Source of the DNA: Streptomyces sp. NBC_00273
Lineage (GTDB): Bacteria > Actinomycetota > Actinomycetes > Streptomycetales > Streptomycetaceae
DNA: 64,000 bases
Assembly (NCBI RefSeq): GCF_036178145.1
Contig: NZ_CP108067.1
Span: 6,399,501-6,463,500, forward strand
Reading direction: 5' to 3'
In this document: positions 1 through 7,605 of the stretch, in pieces
Layout of the letters: every line of letters begins with the position of its first letter
How positions within the stretch are numbered: position 1 is the stretch's first letter
Made by a program: the position numbers and the translations under genes
Notes under the pieces: model-generated
Told to the model about the DNA's origin: nothing
Database searches by the model: none
What the model saw: the letters and a program-made list of their open reading frames with translations, nothing else

Positions 1-1
1 G

Positions 2-691
2 GAGCTGCGCTGGCTCGCCGCCGAGCTCGGCGTCGACCGCGACCAGGAGGTCCTGCTGGAGCGGATCCAGAGCCACCTCGGCGAGCTGCCCCGCACCCTG
101 ATGATCGGGCCGGTCCGCAGCAGGCTGCGCGTGTGGAACACCGCCCGCCGCTCCGGCTCGCGGCGCCGGGCCCTGGCCGTGCTCGACAGCGCGCGCTACG
201 TGGACCTGCTGGACTCCCTCGACGCCGTGCTGGACGCGCCGTCCCTGCTGAAGGGCGCCGACAAGCCCCCGGAGGCGGTCCTGCCGAAGGCGGTGCTCCG
301 CGACTACGCGCGCCTCGCCGTCCGCGTCGAGAGCGCCCTCTCGCTCGCCGAGGGCGAGCAGCGCGACCTGGCCCTGCACGACGCCCGCAAGGCGGCCAAG
401 CGCGTCCGGTACGCGGCCGAGTCGGCCGTGCCCGTACTCGGCGAACCGGCGAAGAACCTGGCCAAGGCGGGGAAAGCGGTGCAGAACCTGCTCGGCGACC
501 ACCAGGACAGCGTGGTGGCCCGCGGCGCCCTGCGCGGCCTCGCCGTCCAGGCGACGGCCGCGGGGGAGTCCGCCTTCACCTGGGGCGTGCTCTACGCACG
601 CGAGGAGGCCCTGGCGGAGCGGCGCGAGAGGGAGCTTCCCGAGGTCTGGGCGAAGTTCTCCGACCCGGCGCTGCGGGCCGGCCTGGGATGA
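2..691 (+). CDS. CHAD domain protein, C-terminal part (5' end outside window)
   Basis: The reading frame is open from base 2 with no start, so the gene enters from the left edge. The product is Arg/Lys- and Ala-rich and helical. It contains LHDARKAAKRVRYAAE and later HQDSVVARGALR, which are typical of the second helical repeat of CHAD (conserved histidine alpha-helical) domains. CHAD proteins bind inorganic polyphosphate and are often fused to CYTH triphosphate phosphatase domains; any CYTH part would lie to the left. The gene stops at TGA 689-691, 75 bp before the next start, with no obvious hairpin between. The family call is firm; the physiological role is not known. Confidence 0.85.
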   Translation, partial: ELRWLAAELGVDRDQEVLLERIQSHLGELPRTLMIGPVRSRLRVWNTARRSGSRRRALAVLDSARYVDLLDSLDAVLDAPSLLKGADKPPEAVLPKAVLRDYARLAVRVESALSLAEGEQRDLALHDARKAAKRVRYAAESAVPVLGEPAKNLAKAGKAVQNLLGDHQDSVVARGALRGLAVQATAAGESAFTWGVLYAREEALAERRERELPEVWAKFSDPALRAGLG

Positions 692-766
692 TCATGTGGG
701 TGGGGGCGGCTGAGCATCGAGGTACGCTTGAGAGCTGCCCCCTGCCCGCTTCACGAAAGTCGCGTG

Positions 767-2689
767 ATGACCGAGTCGGTCTTCCCTCAGCTTGAGGCCC
801 TGCTTCCGCATGTGCAGAAGCCCATCCAGTACGTCGGCGGTGAACTCAACTCCACGGTCAAGGAGTGGGAGAGCTGTGACGTCCGCTGGGCGCTCATGTA
901 CCCGGACGCGTACGAAGTCGGGCTGCCCAACCAGGGCGTCATGATCCTGTACGAGGTGCTCAACGAGCGCGAGGGCGTCCTCGCCGAGCGCACCTACAGC
1001 GTGTGGCCCGACCTCGAAGAACTGATGCGCGAGCACAAGGTGCCGCAGTTCACCGTGGACAGCCACCGCCCGGTCTCCGCCTTCGACGTGTTCGGCCTGT
1101 CCTTCTCCACGGAGCTGGGCTACACCAACATGCTCACGGCCCTGGACCTCGCCGGCATCCCGCTGGAGGCCCGCAACCGTACCGTCGACCACCCGATCGT
1201 CCTCGCGGGCGGCCACGCGGCCTTCAACCCCGAGCCGATCGCGGAGTTCATCGACTGCGCGGTCATCGGCGACGGCGAGCAGGCCGTCCTCGACATGACC
1301 GAGATCATCCGCACCTGGAAGGCCGAGGGGCGGCCGGGCGGGCGCGAAGAGGTCCTCCTCCGTCTCGCCAAGACCGGCAACGTCTACGTGCCGGGCTTCT
1401 ACGACGTCGAGTACCTGCCGGACGGCCGCATCGGCCGTGTCGTGCCCAACCGCTCCGGCGTGCCGTGGCGCGTGTCCAAGCACACGGTCATGGACCTCGA
1501 CGAGTGGCCGTACCCCAAGCAGCCCCTGGTCCCGCTCGCCGAGACCGTCCACGAGCGCATGTCCGTGGAGATCTTCCGCGGCTGCACCCGCGGCTGCCGT
1601 TTCTGCCAGGCCGGCATGATCACGCGCCCCGTGCGGGAGCGAAGCATCACCGGCATCGGCGAGATGGTGGAGAAGGGTCTGAAGGCCACCGGCTTCGAGG
1701 AGGTCGGCCTCCTCTCCCTGTCCTCCGCGGACCACACCGAGATCGCCGACATCGCCAAGGGCCTCGCCGACCGCTACACGGACGACAAGGTGGGCCTGTC
1801 CCTGCCGTCGACCCGTGTGGACGCGTTCAACGTGGACCTGGCCAACGAGCTGACCCGCAACGGTCGCCGCTCCGGCCTGACCTTCGCCCCCGAGGGCGGC
1901 TCCGAGCGCATGCGCAAGGTCATCAACAAGATGGTCTCGGAAGAGGACCTGATCCGGACCGTCGCCACCGCGTACGGCAACGGCTGGCGCCAGGTGAAGC
2001 TGTACTTCATGTGCGGCCTGCCCACCGAGACCGACGAGGACGTGCTCCAGATCGGCGACATGGCGGTCAACGTCATCGCCAAGGGGCGCGAGGTCTCCGG
2101 CCAGAACGACATCCGCTGCACGGTGTCCATCGGCGGGTTCGTGCCCAAGCCGCACACCCCGTTCCAGTGGGCGCCGCAGCTGTCGGCCGAGGAGACGGAC
2201 GCCCGCCTGGGCAAGCTCCGCGACAAGATCCGCGGCGACAAGAAGTACGGCCGCTCCATCGGCTTCCGCTACCACGACGGCAAGCCGGGCATCGTCGAGG
2301 GCCTCCTCTCGCGCGGCGACCGCCGCATCGGCGACGTCATCCGCGCCGTGTACGAGTCGGGCGGCCGCTTCGACGGCTGGCGCGAGCACTTCAGCTACGA
2401 CCGCTGGATGGAGGCGGCCGAGAAGACGCTGCCCGCCTACGGCGTGGACGTGGCCTGGTACACGACCCGCGAGCGCACCTACGAGGAGGTCCTGCCCTGG
2501 GACCACCTGGACTCCGGTCTCGACAAGGACTGGCTCTGGGAGGACTGGCAGGACGCCCTCGACGAGACCGAGGTCGACGACTGCCGCTGGACCCCGTGCT
2601 TCGACTGTGGGGTGTGTCCTCAGTTCGACACATGGCCACAAGTGGGACCGACGGGTAAGAAGCTGCTCCCGCTTGAGGTCAAGAAGTAG
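767..2689 (+). CDS. TIGR03960-type B12-binding radical SAM protein with a replaced C-terminus
   Basis: This is a 640-residue radical SAM protein with an N-terminal B12-binding-like half and a CxxxCxxC cluster in FRGCTRGCRFCQAG (Cys 273, 277 and 280), followed by GGSERMRKVINK. From memory it is the TIGR03960 family, usually paired with TIGR03936, which is encoded here at 15829. I chose ATG 767; GTG 764 is equally close and the frame is open back to 728. The last 22 codons, after CGVCPQ, are unlike the core gene (CAC/ACA/CCA/CAA/GGT/CTT codons) and are encoded by the integrated element. They restore a GPTGKKLLPL tail. Two displaced versions of this tail lie at 12764-12841 and 14534-14611. The substrate is unknown. 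Confidence 0.88.
   Translation: MTESVFPQLEALLPHVQKPIQYVGGELNSTVKEWESCDVRWALMYPDAYEVGLPNQGVMILYEVLNEREGVLAERTYSVWPDLEELMREHKVPQFTVDSHRPVSAFDVFGLSFSTELGYTNMLTALDLAGIPLEARNRTVDHPIVLAGGHAAFNPEPIAEFIDCAVIGDGEQAVLDMTEIIRTWKAEGRPGGREEVLLRLAKTGNVYVPGFYDVEYLPDGRIGRVVPNRSGVPWRVSKHTVMDLDEWPYPKQPLVPLAETVHERMSVEIFRGCTRGCRFCQAGMITRPVRERSITGIGEMVEKGLKATGFEEVGLLSLSSADHTEIADIAKGLADRYTDDKVGLSLPSTRVDAFNVDLANELTRNGRRSGLTFAPEGGSERMRKVINKMVSEEDLIRTVATAYGNGWRQVKLYFMCGLPTETDEDVLQIGDMAVNVIAKGREVSGQNDIRCTVSIGGFVPKPHTPFQWAPQLSAEETDARLGKLRDKIRGDKKYGRSIGFRYHDGKPGIVEGLLSRGDRRIGDVIRAVYESGGRFDGWREHFSYDRWMEAAEKTLPAYGVDVAWYTTRERTYEEVLPWDHLDSGLDKDWLWEDWQDALDETEVDDCRWTPCFDCGVCPQFDTWPQVGPTGKKLLPLEVKK
2612..2630 (+). other. Left attachment junction of the integrated element (att1)
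   Basis: GTGTGTCCTCAG at 2612-2623 is repeated exactly at 14534-14545. The wider TGnCCTCAGnTCGACAC pattern is shared with 12764-12780. The three sites sit at the same codons (VCPQ) of the radical SAM gene or its displaced tails. The crossover most probably lies in CCTCAG, as expected for a serine integrase with a short common core. The exact dinucleotide cannot be read from one sequence. Confidence 0.75.
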
Positions 2690-2691
2690 CC

Positions 2692-2880
2692 GTGACCAGC
2701 GGTGACGCCGTCCAGAGGATGGCTGAGACGCTCGCTGGCATGAGCGAGGCGGAGCGTACCGAGATCCTTCGAGGGCTCGGGACGAAGGAGCGCGAGCAGG
2801 CTGCCCGCTCTGTGCGGCGTACGCCGCTCCCTGCTCCTCGGCAAGATCCGGGCATTGTCTCGGCGGTCGAGTGGGTGTAG
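2692..2880 (+). CDS. Small hypothetical protein of the integrated element
   Basis: GTG 2692 lies two bases after the stop of the radical SAM gene, so translation is probably coupled. The product is 62 residues, hydrophilic, with a helical first half (MAETLAGMSEAERTEILRGL) and a basic proline-rich centre. I recognise no family. Because it lies inside the integrated element, it is co-transcribed with the hijacked host gene rather than being part of the original operon. A strong terminator follows at 2886. Helical MSEAERTEIL-type peptides are common in small actinobacterial phage or island proteins, but this is weak evidence. Confidence 0.55.
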   Translation: MTSGDAVQRMAETLAGMSEAERTEILRGLGTKEREQAARSVRRTPLPAPRQDPGIVSAVEWV

Positions 2881-2885
2881 CTGAA

Positions 2886-2921
2886 GAGAGGCGTCCGGGC
2901 AGTCACAGCCGGGCGCCTCTC
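2886..2921 (+). terminator. Rho-independent-type hairpin
   Basis: The arms GAGAGGCGTCCGGGC (2886-2900) and GCCGGGCGCCTCTC (2908-2921) pair almost perfectly around a seven-base loop. This closes transcription of the radical SAM gene and the 62-residue ORF. No long T tract follows, which is usual for Streptomyces. Confidence 0.75.
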
Positions 2922-3103
2922 GCCTGTCCTGAGTGAGGCGGGCTCACCGGCTGCGAGAGGGGCTGTACGCCCCCACTGGGTCGGATGCCACCCTCGGGGG
3001 CTGTTCGCCCGGCACGCGCCCGCGTGGCGGTCCTGGGCAGGCTCAGCCCCCGGCCCGGCGGGTATGCACCGCTCGCTCCGGGGGCTGTCTCAAGCGGCCA
3101 GGA

Positions 3104-3469
3104 TCAGGAGGCAGCCTTCTCGATGGCCTCGAAGATGTCGGCGTCAGTCTCCTGCTGCCACTTCGGGAGGTCCGGCCAGTCGGCGACGTAGCCGGGCTTC
3201 GGGTCCTCGAAGTGCTTGAACATCTGAGCGGTCCAGCAGGTCGCGACGAACCGGCCCTTCTGCTCCCGGGACAACCGGGAAGCGTGGCCACTGCTGATCT
3301 CGATGAACTGGCGGACCTGCTCGTAGACGGAGCCTGCGGCCTCGCGCTCCCACTGGGGAGTGTCGTCCCACGGGGTCACGTAGCCGGGCTTCGGCTCGCC
3401 TGGGAAGTGCTGGTGGACGCCCGTGATCCACGCTTCCCGGAACAGTCGTGCACCTTCGATCTGCGACAT
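3104..3469 (-). CDS. Hypothetical protein with two PKPGY/W repeat units
   Basis: This 121-residue protein starts at ATG 3469 (MSQIEGARLF), 14 nt after the XRE-TPR gene, with which it forms an operon. It contains an internal duplication: EPKPGYVTPWDDTPQWERE and DPKPGYVADWPDLPKWQQE, each followed by a helical stretch ending near an acidic/aliphatic segment (VYEQVRQFI, IFEAIEKA). It has no signal peptide or membrane segment. I do not recognise a named domain; aromatic and acidic positions are conserved between the repeats, suggesting a small ligand- or protein-binding fold. Its link to the divergent modification operon is contextual only. Confidence 0.7.
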   Translation of the reverse strand: MSQIEGARLFREAWITGVHQHFPGEPKPGYVTPWDDTPQWEREAAGSVYEQVRQFIEISSGHASRLSREQKGRFVATCWTAQMFKHFEDPKPGYVADWPDLPKWQQETDADIFEAIEKAAS

Positions 3470-3483
3470 GCCATCCCCTCTCG

Positions 3484-4740
3484 TCACTGCGTGCTCAGCA
3501 TGGCGATCTCTGCCCCCAACTCCGCTACGCGGTGGTCCCCGGCCAGGGGGCCGAACTCGCTGCACAGGGCTTGGAGTCTACGGGCGACGTAGCCCGAGGC
3601 TGAGGCTTGCGCCAACTGGATGGCTTCCCGCCCGTACAGGACGACTTGCTCGGGGTCACGTCGCTTGGCACCGATGGCGGCGAGATCAGCCAGCACGGCA
3701 CCCCTGCGCCGGTAGGACTGCCCAGACGCAAGCACGGTCTGTTGCAGCGCTTCGGTCAAGGTCTCCTCCGCCAGGTCAAGGCGACCGAGCTGCACGTAGC
3801 GCGCGCCCCTCTCCTCCGCCAACCGGGTGCCATCGAAGCGCAGCCATCCACCGTTGGTGCTGTCCGGGGTCAGGTCCCTGACCCGCTCGGCCTGGTCGAG
3901 CGCCTGCTCACACCCGGCCAGGTCTCCGAGGCCGGCGTACGCCTCGGCCTGGACTGAGGCGACCCAGTGCCGCGTGGCGAGGGTGCTGTCTCCTCTCCCT
4001 GCCAGCCTCTTGGCCAGTGACAGGAGCTGCGCAGCCTGGCGGTATCGCTGCTCCGACATGTCCACGTAGGCGTGCCGCACCAGGGCGCAGGCCCACAGGT
4101 CGAAGGCTCCGGCGTCCTTGCTGACGGAAGCTGCCAGGGCGTAAGACGCCGCCGCGTCGGTGTATCGGTTGGCATCGAAGGCGACTTCTCCGGCGAGTTG
4201 GAAGAGGTCGGCTGCCGCGTTCAGGAGCGGCCGGGAGTTGCCTCGGGTGTCCGTTGCCAGGGCTTCGTTCAGCGTGGCGAGCTGGTCTCGGACGATGGGG
4301 TAGACAGAGCCCTTGGAGCGGGCCAGTTGGTAGACCTGCCACAGGTGGCTGTTCATCCGCGCGAAGTCGGATGGTGCGCCCCTGCGCACCCCGTCCGTGA
4401 GGGCTTCGGCCTCATCCAGAGGCAGGGCGGTGAGTGCTCCGCTGACTGTGAGGATGCGGAGGAATTCGCGGCGGATCATTTCGTCGGGGTCTCCCGCGCC
4501 TGGGTGGTCACTGGACTGCTGCCCTGTGGCCTCCTGGCTGGCGGCTCGGGGCTGCGGCAGGAGGGCGTCAAGCTCGATGAGAGTGACTTCGAGGGCACTG
4601 GCCAAGCCCCGTCGCTGGGGTGGCTGGGGTTCGATCCTGCCGCTCTCCCAGCGTCCAACCGTTGTCCGGTCTACCCCGAGTAACTGAGCCAATTTCTCCT
4701 GACTGTAGCCCAGGGTCCTGCGCCGTTCCGCCAGTCCCAT
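3484..4740 (-). CDS. XRE-family regulator with a TPR-like C-terminal domain
   Basis: The 418-residue product starts at ATG 4740. Residues 1-45 form an XRE helix-turn-helix (RRTLGYSQEKLAQLLGVD, then RTTVGRWESG). A linker with REFLRILTVSGALTAL leads to about 280 residues of repeated Ala/Leu/Tyr helices (LARHAYVDMS-like, AYAGLGDLAGCEQALDQAE, YVQLGRLDLAEETLTEAL) typical of tetratricopeptide sensor domains. HTH-TPR regulators often respond to peptides (RRNPP-like logic), and short peptides are encoded just across the divergent promoter. The upstream intergenic DNA holds two perfect palindromes that could be its operators. Regulation of the cargo operon is inferred, not shown. The longer open frame upstream of 4740 lacks recognisable sequence. 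Confidence 0.85.
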   Translation of the reverse strand: MGLAERRRTLGYSQEKLAQLLGVDRTTVGRWESGRIEPQPPQRRGLASALEVTLIELDALLPQPRAASQEATGQQSSDHPGAGDPDEMIRREFLRILTVSGALTALPLDEAEALTDGVRRGAPSDFARMNSHLWQVYQLARSKGSVYPIVRDQLATLNEALATDTRGNSRPLLNAAADLFQLAGEVAFDANRYTDAAASYALAASVSKDAGAFDLWACALVRHAYVDMSEQRYRQAAQLLSLAKRLAGRGDSTLATRHWVASVQAEAYAGLGDLAGCEQALDQAERVRDLTPDSTNGGWLRFDGTRLAEERGARYVQLGRLDLAEETLTEALQQTVLASGQSYRRRGAVLADLAAIGAKRRDPEQVVLYGREAIQLAQASASGYVARRLQALCSEFGPLAGDHRVAELGAEIAMLSTQ

Positions 4741-4894
4741 GACGGCCCCCTCCCATGACCTGAACCTACGTCGCTGCCGTGCACGGATCTGCGTCAAGAC
4801 TGCCGCATCGATGCCGTAGAGAGTCCGGACTCCCGGCGGTTTCCTTGGGGTTGTCGCAAACGGCACGGGCGAGAACCTGCGGAAGGGCGCGGAC
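4741..4894. promoter_or_regulatory. Divergent promoter/operator region of the cargo cassette
   Basis: These 154 bp separate the XRE-TPR gene (minus) from the cargo operon (plus). They contain two perfect palindromes, GCATCGATGC at 4805-4814 and GAGTCCGGACTC at 4821-4832, 6 bp apart. These are good candidates for operator sites of the neighbouring XRE protein. I cannot assign convincing -35/-10 boxes on either strand. A GGAAGG ribosome-binding sequence precedes the ATG at 4895. Confidence 0.5.
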
Positions 4895-5167
4895 ATGGCA
4901 ACGCAGAACGGCATGGCGAACGATGGCATCGGCTCCACTCGGGCCGTGGACCTCGGTACTGACCGCCGCGTTCTCATGAGCCTTCGGGTATCCCGCGACT
5001 CGGGTCGCACCTGGGAGCAGAGCACCAGGGTCCGGGAGGGTGATCCGTTCGTCATCCTGTCCGACCCGGGCCGATACCCGCCCTGCGCGTGTGCCCGCTG
5101 CACGGGGCACGACTCGCTGTCCGCCACTTCGCTGCGCCCGGCTGACATCGAGCCGAGGACGGCGTGA
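4895..5167 (+). CDS. Small hypothetical protein with CACARC motif
   Basis: ATG 4895 follows a GGAAGG ribosome-binding site and opens the cargo operon. The 90-residue product has a beta-rich middle (RVSRDSGRTWEQSTRVREGD) and a PPCACARC cysteine cluster that could hold a metal. Similar SRDGGRTW...PPCxCxRC proteins are, from memory, common beside XRE regulators in Streptomyces but have no known function. Its stop codon overlaps the GTG of the next peptide (GTGA, 5164-5167), indicating translational coupling. Confidence 0.7.
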   Translation: MATQNGMANDGIGSTRAVDLGTDRRVLMSLRVSRDSGRTWEQSTRVREGDPFVILSDPGRYPPCACARCTGHDSLSATSLRPADIEPRTA

Positions 5168-5286
5168 GGTCTGGCTTACAGAACTGGGTGCTGCGCCGCT
5201 TCGGCCGGTACGCAGGTCCGCTCTACCTGGCCATGATCCTCGGCGGCTCGGCCATGTTCCTGGCCGGAGCCCTTGCGACGCGGTAG
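5164..5286 (+). CDS. 40-residue single-span membrane peptide
   Basis: This is a very short ORF. GTG 5164 overlaps the upstream TGA, and the product ends at TAG 5284-5286. A basic N-terminus (VLRRFGRY) is followed by a hydrophobic span of about 20 residues, YLAMILGGSAMFLAGALA, and a final TR. It looks like a small membrane protein with its N-terminus inside. The GTGA overlap argues that it is translated. A role as an anchor, exporter helper or toxin-like peptide cannot be decided from sequence. Confidence 0.6.
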   Translation: MRSGLQNWVLRRFGRYAGPLYLAMILGGSAMFLAGALATR

Positions 5287-5317
5287 CTGCCGTGAAGGCT
5301 GCTGCCCTCCCGTTCCC

Positions 5318-5337
5318 CCCGCCGGATTCCCGGCGGG
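5318..5337 (+). promoter_or_regulatory. Hairpin between membrane peptide and 45-residue peptide
   Basis: The perfect 8-bp arms CCCGCCGG (5318-5325) and CCGGCGGG (5330-5337) enclose the loop ATTC and are followed by TATTTCC. It lies inside the operon just before the short peptide gene. It may act as a partial terminator or as a processing or stability element that sets the peptide/enzyme ratio. Confidence 0.5.
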
Positions 5338-5363
5338 TATTTCCGAGTAGAGAGGTAAGTCCG

Positions 5364-5501
5364 ATGGTGGAAGAGAACACCGGATCGGCGGCCCCCGAGG
5401 GGGGTGGCCTGCTCGTCGCGAAGCGCAAGATCGTGGCCGCGCGGACGCGTGCCGAGCAGGAGTCGGACGTCAGTAGCGGGCGTTCTGACGGCAACGACTG
5501 A
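5364..5501 (+). CDS. 45-residue cysteine-free peptide, candidate substrate of the adjacent enzymes
   Basis: ATG 5364 is preceded by GAGAGG at a fitting distance. The product is 45 residues, with an acidic N-terminal part (MVEENTGSAAPEGGG), a basic centre (LLVAKRKIVAARTRAEQ) and a Ser/Asp/Asn-rich end (DVSSGRSDGND). It has no Cys, Trp or membrane span. It sits 14 bp upstream of a JmjC/cupin oxygenase gene and in the same operon as a reductase and a kinase-fold gene. That setting suits a ribosomal precursor or signalling peptide whose Lys, Arg, Asp, Asn or Ser side chains are modified. This is inference; I match it to no known precursor family. Confidence 0.6.
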   Translation: MVEENTGSAAPEGGGLLVAKRKIVAARTRAEQESDVSSGRSDGND

Positions 5502-5515
5502 CGGGGCTGCCCACG

Positions 5516-6703
5516 ATGCTTGATGCCGCCTCGTGGGCGGGGCGTCTGGGCGGGGACACGTTCCTCGCCCAGACGTACCACCGCTCCTACGCGCACTTCC
5601 CCGGCACCGCCGACACGGCGGGCCTGTTCTCCTGGGACGACCTGAATCGGATCATCGCCACGCAACGACTGGAGCCGCCTCGGCTGCGCCTGTCGGTGGA
5701 TGGCGAGATGGTCCCCCTTCACCGCTACGCGATCCCGACCACGAACCGCCGCGCGGTCACCTGGTCGCGCATCCAGCCGGCCGACTTCCACGCCCAGCTC
5801 AAGGACGGGGCGTCGCTGGTCCTCGATGCGGTCGAGAAGATCCACCCGGTAGTGGGTGCGGCTGCCGAAGGTCTTGAACGGTTCCTCGGCACGTCCGTGC
5901 AAGCCAACGCGTACGCGTCCTGGACGGACCGGGAGGGCTTCGGCCTTCACTGGGACGACCACGATGTCGTGGTGGTGCAGGTCCACGGCTCGAAGCGGTG
6001 GCGCTTGTACGGCTCCACACGTGAGGCTCCGACCTTCCGGGACGTGGAGTCGCCAGAGAGGCCCCAGGGCGACCCGGTGGCGGACATCGTTCTCGCCCCC
6101 GGTGATGTGCTCTACCTGCCGCGCGGCTGGTGGCACGCGGTCACGGCTGACCAGGGGACGGAGTCGCTTCACCTGACGTTCGGCATGGTCCCGCACACGG
6201 GTGCGGACCTCATGCTCTGGGTCGTGGATCAGCTTCGGTCGTCCCTCGCTCTGCGCAGGGACATCCCGCGGTTTGCCTCACTGAGTGAGCACTCCGACTT
6301 CATCGCCGCGCTACGGGGTGAGGTGCTGGACGAACTGGCCGATCCCCGGTTGGTGGAGCGGTGGGCGGAGTCCATCGACACGACCGACCTGGGGCACGCC
6401 ATCCCCTCACTGCCCTACGTGGACGGGCTGCCCGCACGCCCTGAGATCACGGTCAAGCTGACCGCCCCTCGGGGCCGTCTGACGGCGAACCCCGCCCACA
6501 GCACGGTCACGTTCTCGGCGGCCGGTACCGCCTGGGACTTCGCCGAGTCGGCCCTTCCCGTCCTGGGCACGCTGCTGACCGGTCAGCCGACCACGCTCGG
6601 GGAGATGGCCGACTCCGCCGGATTGGAGATCAAGGACGTGGCCGAGCTGGTCTCCGCCCTCATCGAGGGCCACGCCGTTGCGGTCGTGGGGACCGCGCTG
6701 TGA
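5516..6703 (+). CDS. JmjC/cupin-type 2-oxoglutarate oxygenase (YcfD/ROX-like)
   Basis: This 395-residue protein has the layout of ribosomal-oxygenase (YcfD-like, Cupin_4) enzymes: a double-stranded beta-helix core and a C-terminal winged-helix-like part. The iron facial triad is visible as H145-x-D147 in FGLHWDDHD and H207 in LPRGWWHAV, with GSKRWRLYG between, as in JmjC proteins. Such enzymes hydroxylate Arg, His, Asp or Asn side chains of proteins or peptides using Fe(II), O2 and 2-oxoglutarate. The gene starts 14 bp after the 45-residue peptide and overlaps the next gene by 4 bp (GTGA). The substrate is most simply that peptide, but a ribosomal protein target is possible. Residues beyond 300 (TLGEMADSAGLEIKDVAELV) resemble a winged-helix. 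Confidence 0.85.
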   Translation: MLDAASWAGRLGGDTFLAQTYHRSYAHFPGTADTAGLFSWDDLNRIIATQRLEPPRLRLSVDGEMVPLHRYAIPTTNRRAVTWSRIQPADFHAQLKDGASLVLDAVEKIHPVVGAAAEGLERFLGTSVQANAYASWTDREGFGLHWDDHDVVVVQVHGSKRWRLYGSTREAPTFRDVESPERPQGDPVADIVLAPGDVLYLPRGWWHAVTADQGTESLHLTFGMVPHTGADLMLWVVDQLRSSLALRRDIPRFASLSEHSDFIAALRGEVLDELADPRLVERWAESIDTTDLGHAIPSLPYVDGLPARPEITVKLTAPRGRLTANPAHSTVTFSAAGTAWDFAESALPVLGTLLTGQPTTLGEMADSAGLEIKDVAELVSALIEGHAVAVVGTAL

Positions 6704-7605
6704 CTGCCGCTCTCTCCCTGGGGACATACCGCGTGCGTGCCGTCAGTCAGGCAGCACGCACCGCCCTGGCTGCCGGTAGCCCCTGGCTGGATACGGCACC
6801 CAACTACGCCCACGGTGGAGCACACGAGGAGCTGCGCCCGGTTCTCGCGGAGTACCCCACCGCTCGGGTGGCCACGAAGACCGGGTTCTTCACGGAGGAG
6901 CAAGGCCGCACCGCCCTGGTTGAAGGCGTGCTCACCCGGGAAGAGACGGACAGTCGGCACAGCCTTGAACCGGGCTTCGTTCGCTGGCAGACGGAGCGGT
7001 CGTTGGCCACACTCGGCCGCGTGGACTTGGTGTTCGTGCACAACCCCGAGCACCACGGGCACGGCCTCGACCGTGCCGCTCTGCACTGGCGTGTGCGGGA
7101 AGCCTTTACTGCGCTGGAAGAGTTCGCTCATGCGGGCAGGATCGACGGGTACGGCGTCGCCACCTGGACGGGCCTGACCTCCGAAGCGTTCACGGTTCCC
7201 GAGTTGCTTGGGCTCGCCCGACAGGCGGCGGGTTCCACCGAGCACCACCTCACGGGGTTGCAGATGCCCGTCAGTCTGATCATGGATGACCTGATCAGGC
7301 AGGCACTCAACGGCGGTGGACCGCTGGTGCAGGCGAAGGACGCGGGGCTGATCACGTTCGGCTCCGCCCCTCTGCACGGTGGCGAACTGCTGGAGGCCAT
7401 GACACCCGAACTGGTGAACTTCATCCGTCCCGGCCTGTCGGCCGCAGCCGCTGCCATGCTGGCTGCTGGATCGTGCCCCGGCCTCGATGTCGTCCTGACT
7501 TCCGCGAGCACGCGCGAACACTGGGACGATGCGGCGAAGGCTCTGGCTGCGCCCCTGACGGCCGAGGAACTGAGGAGACTGACCGATGAACTCGCCGCCG
7601 AGTGA
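6700..7605 (+). CDS. Aldo/keto reductase
   Basis: The 301-residue TIM-barrel reductase carries the full family tetrad: D31 and Y36 in LDTAPNYAHGG, K60 in VATKTGF and H114 in VFVHNPEHH. It should use NADPH to interconvert a carbonyl and an alcohol. GTG 6700 overlaps the stop of the oxygenase gene and the 3' end overlaps the next gene by 20 nt, so the three enzymes are translated as a unit. Its barrel is short between residues 170 and 260 compared with full-length family members and the substrate pocket cannot be predicted. In a hydroxylation pathway it could oxidise a new hydroxyl or reduce a carbonyl intermediate; this is inference. Confidence 0.85.
   Translation: MTAALSLGTYRVRAVSQAARTALAAGSPWLDTAPNYAHGGAHEELRPVLAEYPTARVATKTGFFTEEQGRTALVEGVLTREETDSRHSLEPGFVRWQTERSLATLGRVDLVFVHNPEHHGHGLDRAALHWRVREAFTALEEFAHAGRIDGYGVATWTGLTSEAFTVPELLGLARQAAGSTEHHLTGLQMPVSLIMDDLIRQALNGGGPLVQAKDAGLITFGSAPLHGGELLEAMTPELVNFIRPGLSAAAAAMLAAGSCPGLDVVLTSASTREHWDDAAKALAAPLTAEELRRLTDELAAE

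Noticed and set aside
692..2641. 649-residue minus-strand open frame
   Set aside because: Antisense of the radical SAM gene; no recognisable motif.
5364..5501. Lanthipeptide or sactipeptide precursor
   Set aside because: The peptide has no cysteine and there is no LanM/LanB or radical SAM enzyme in the operon.
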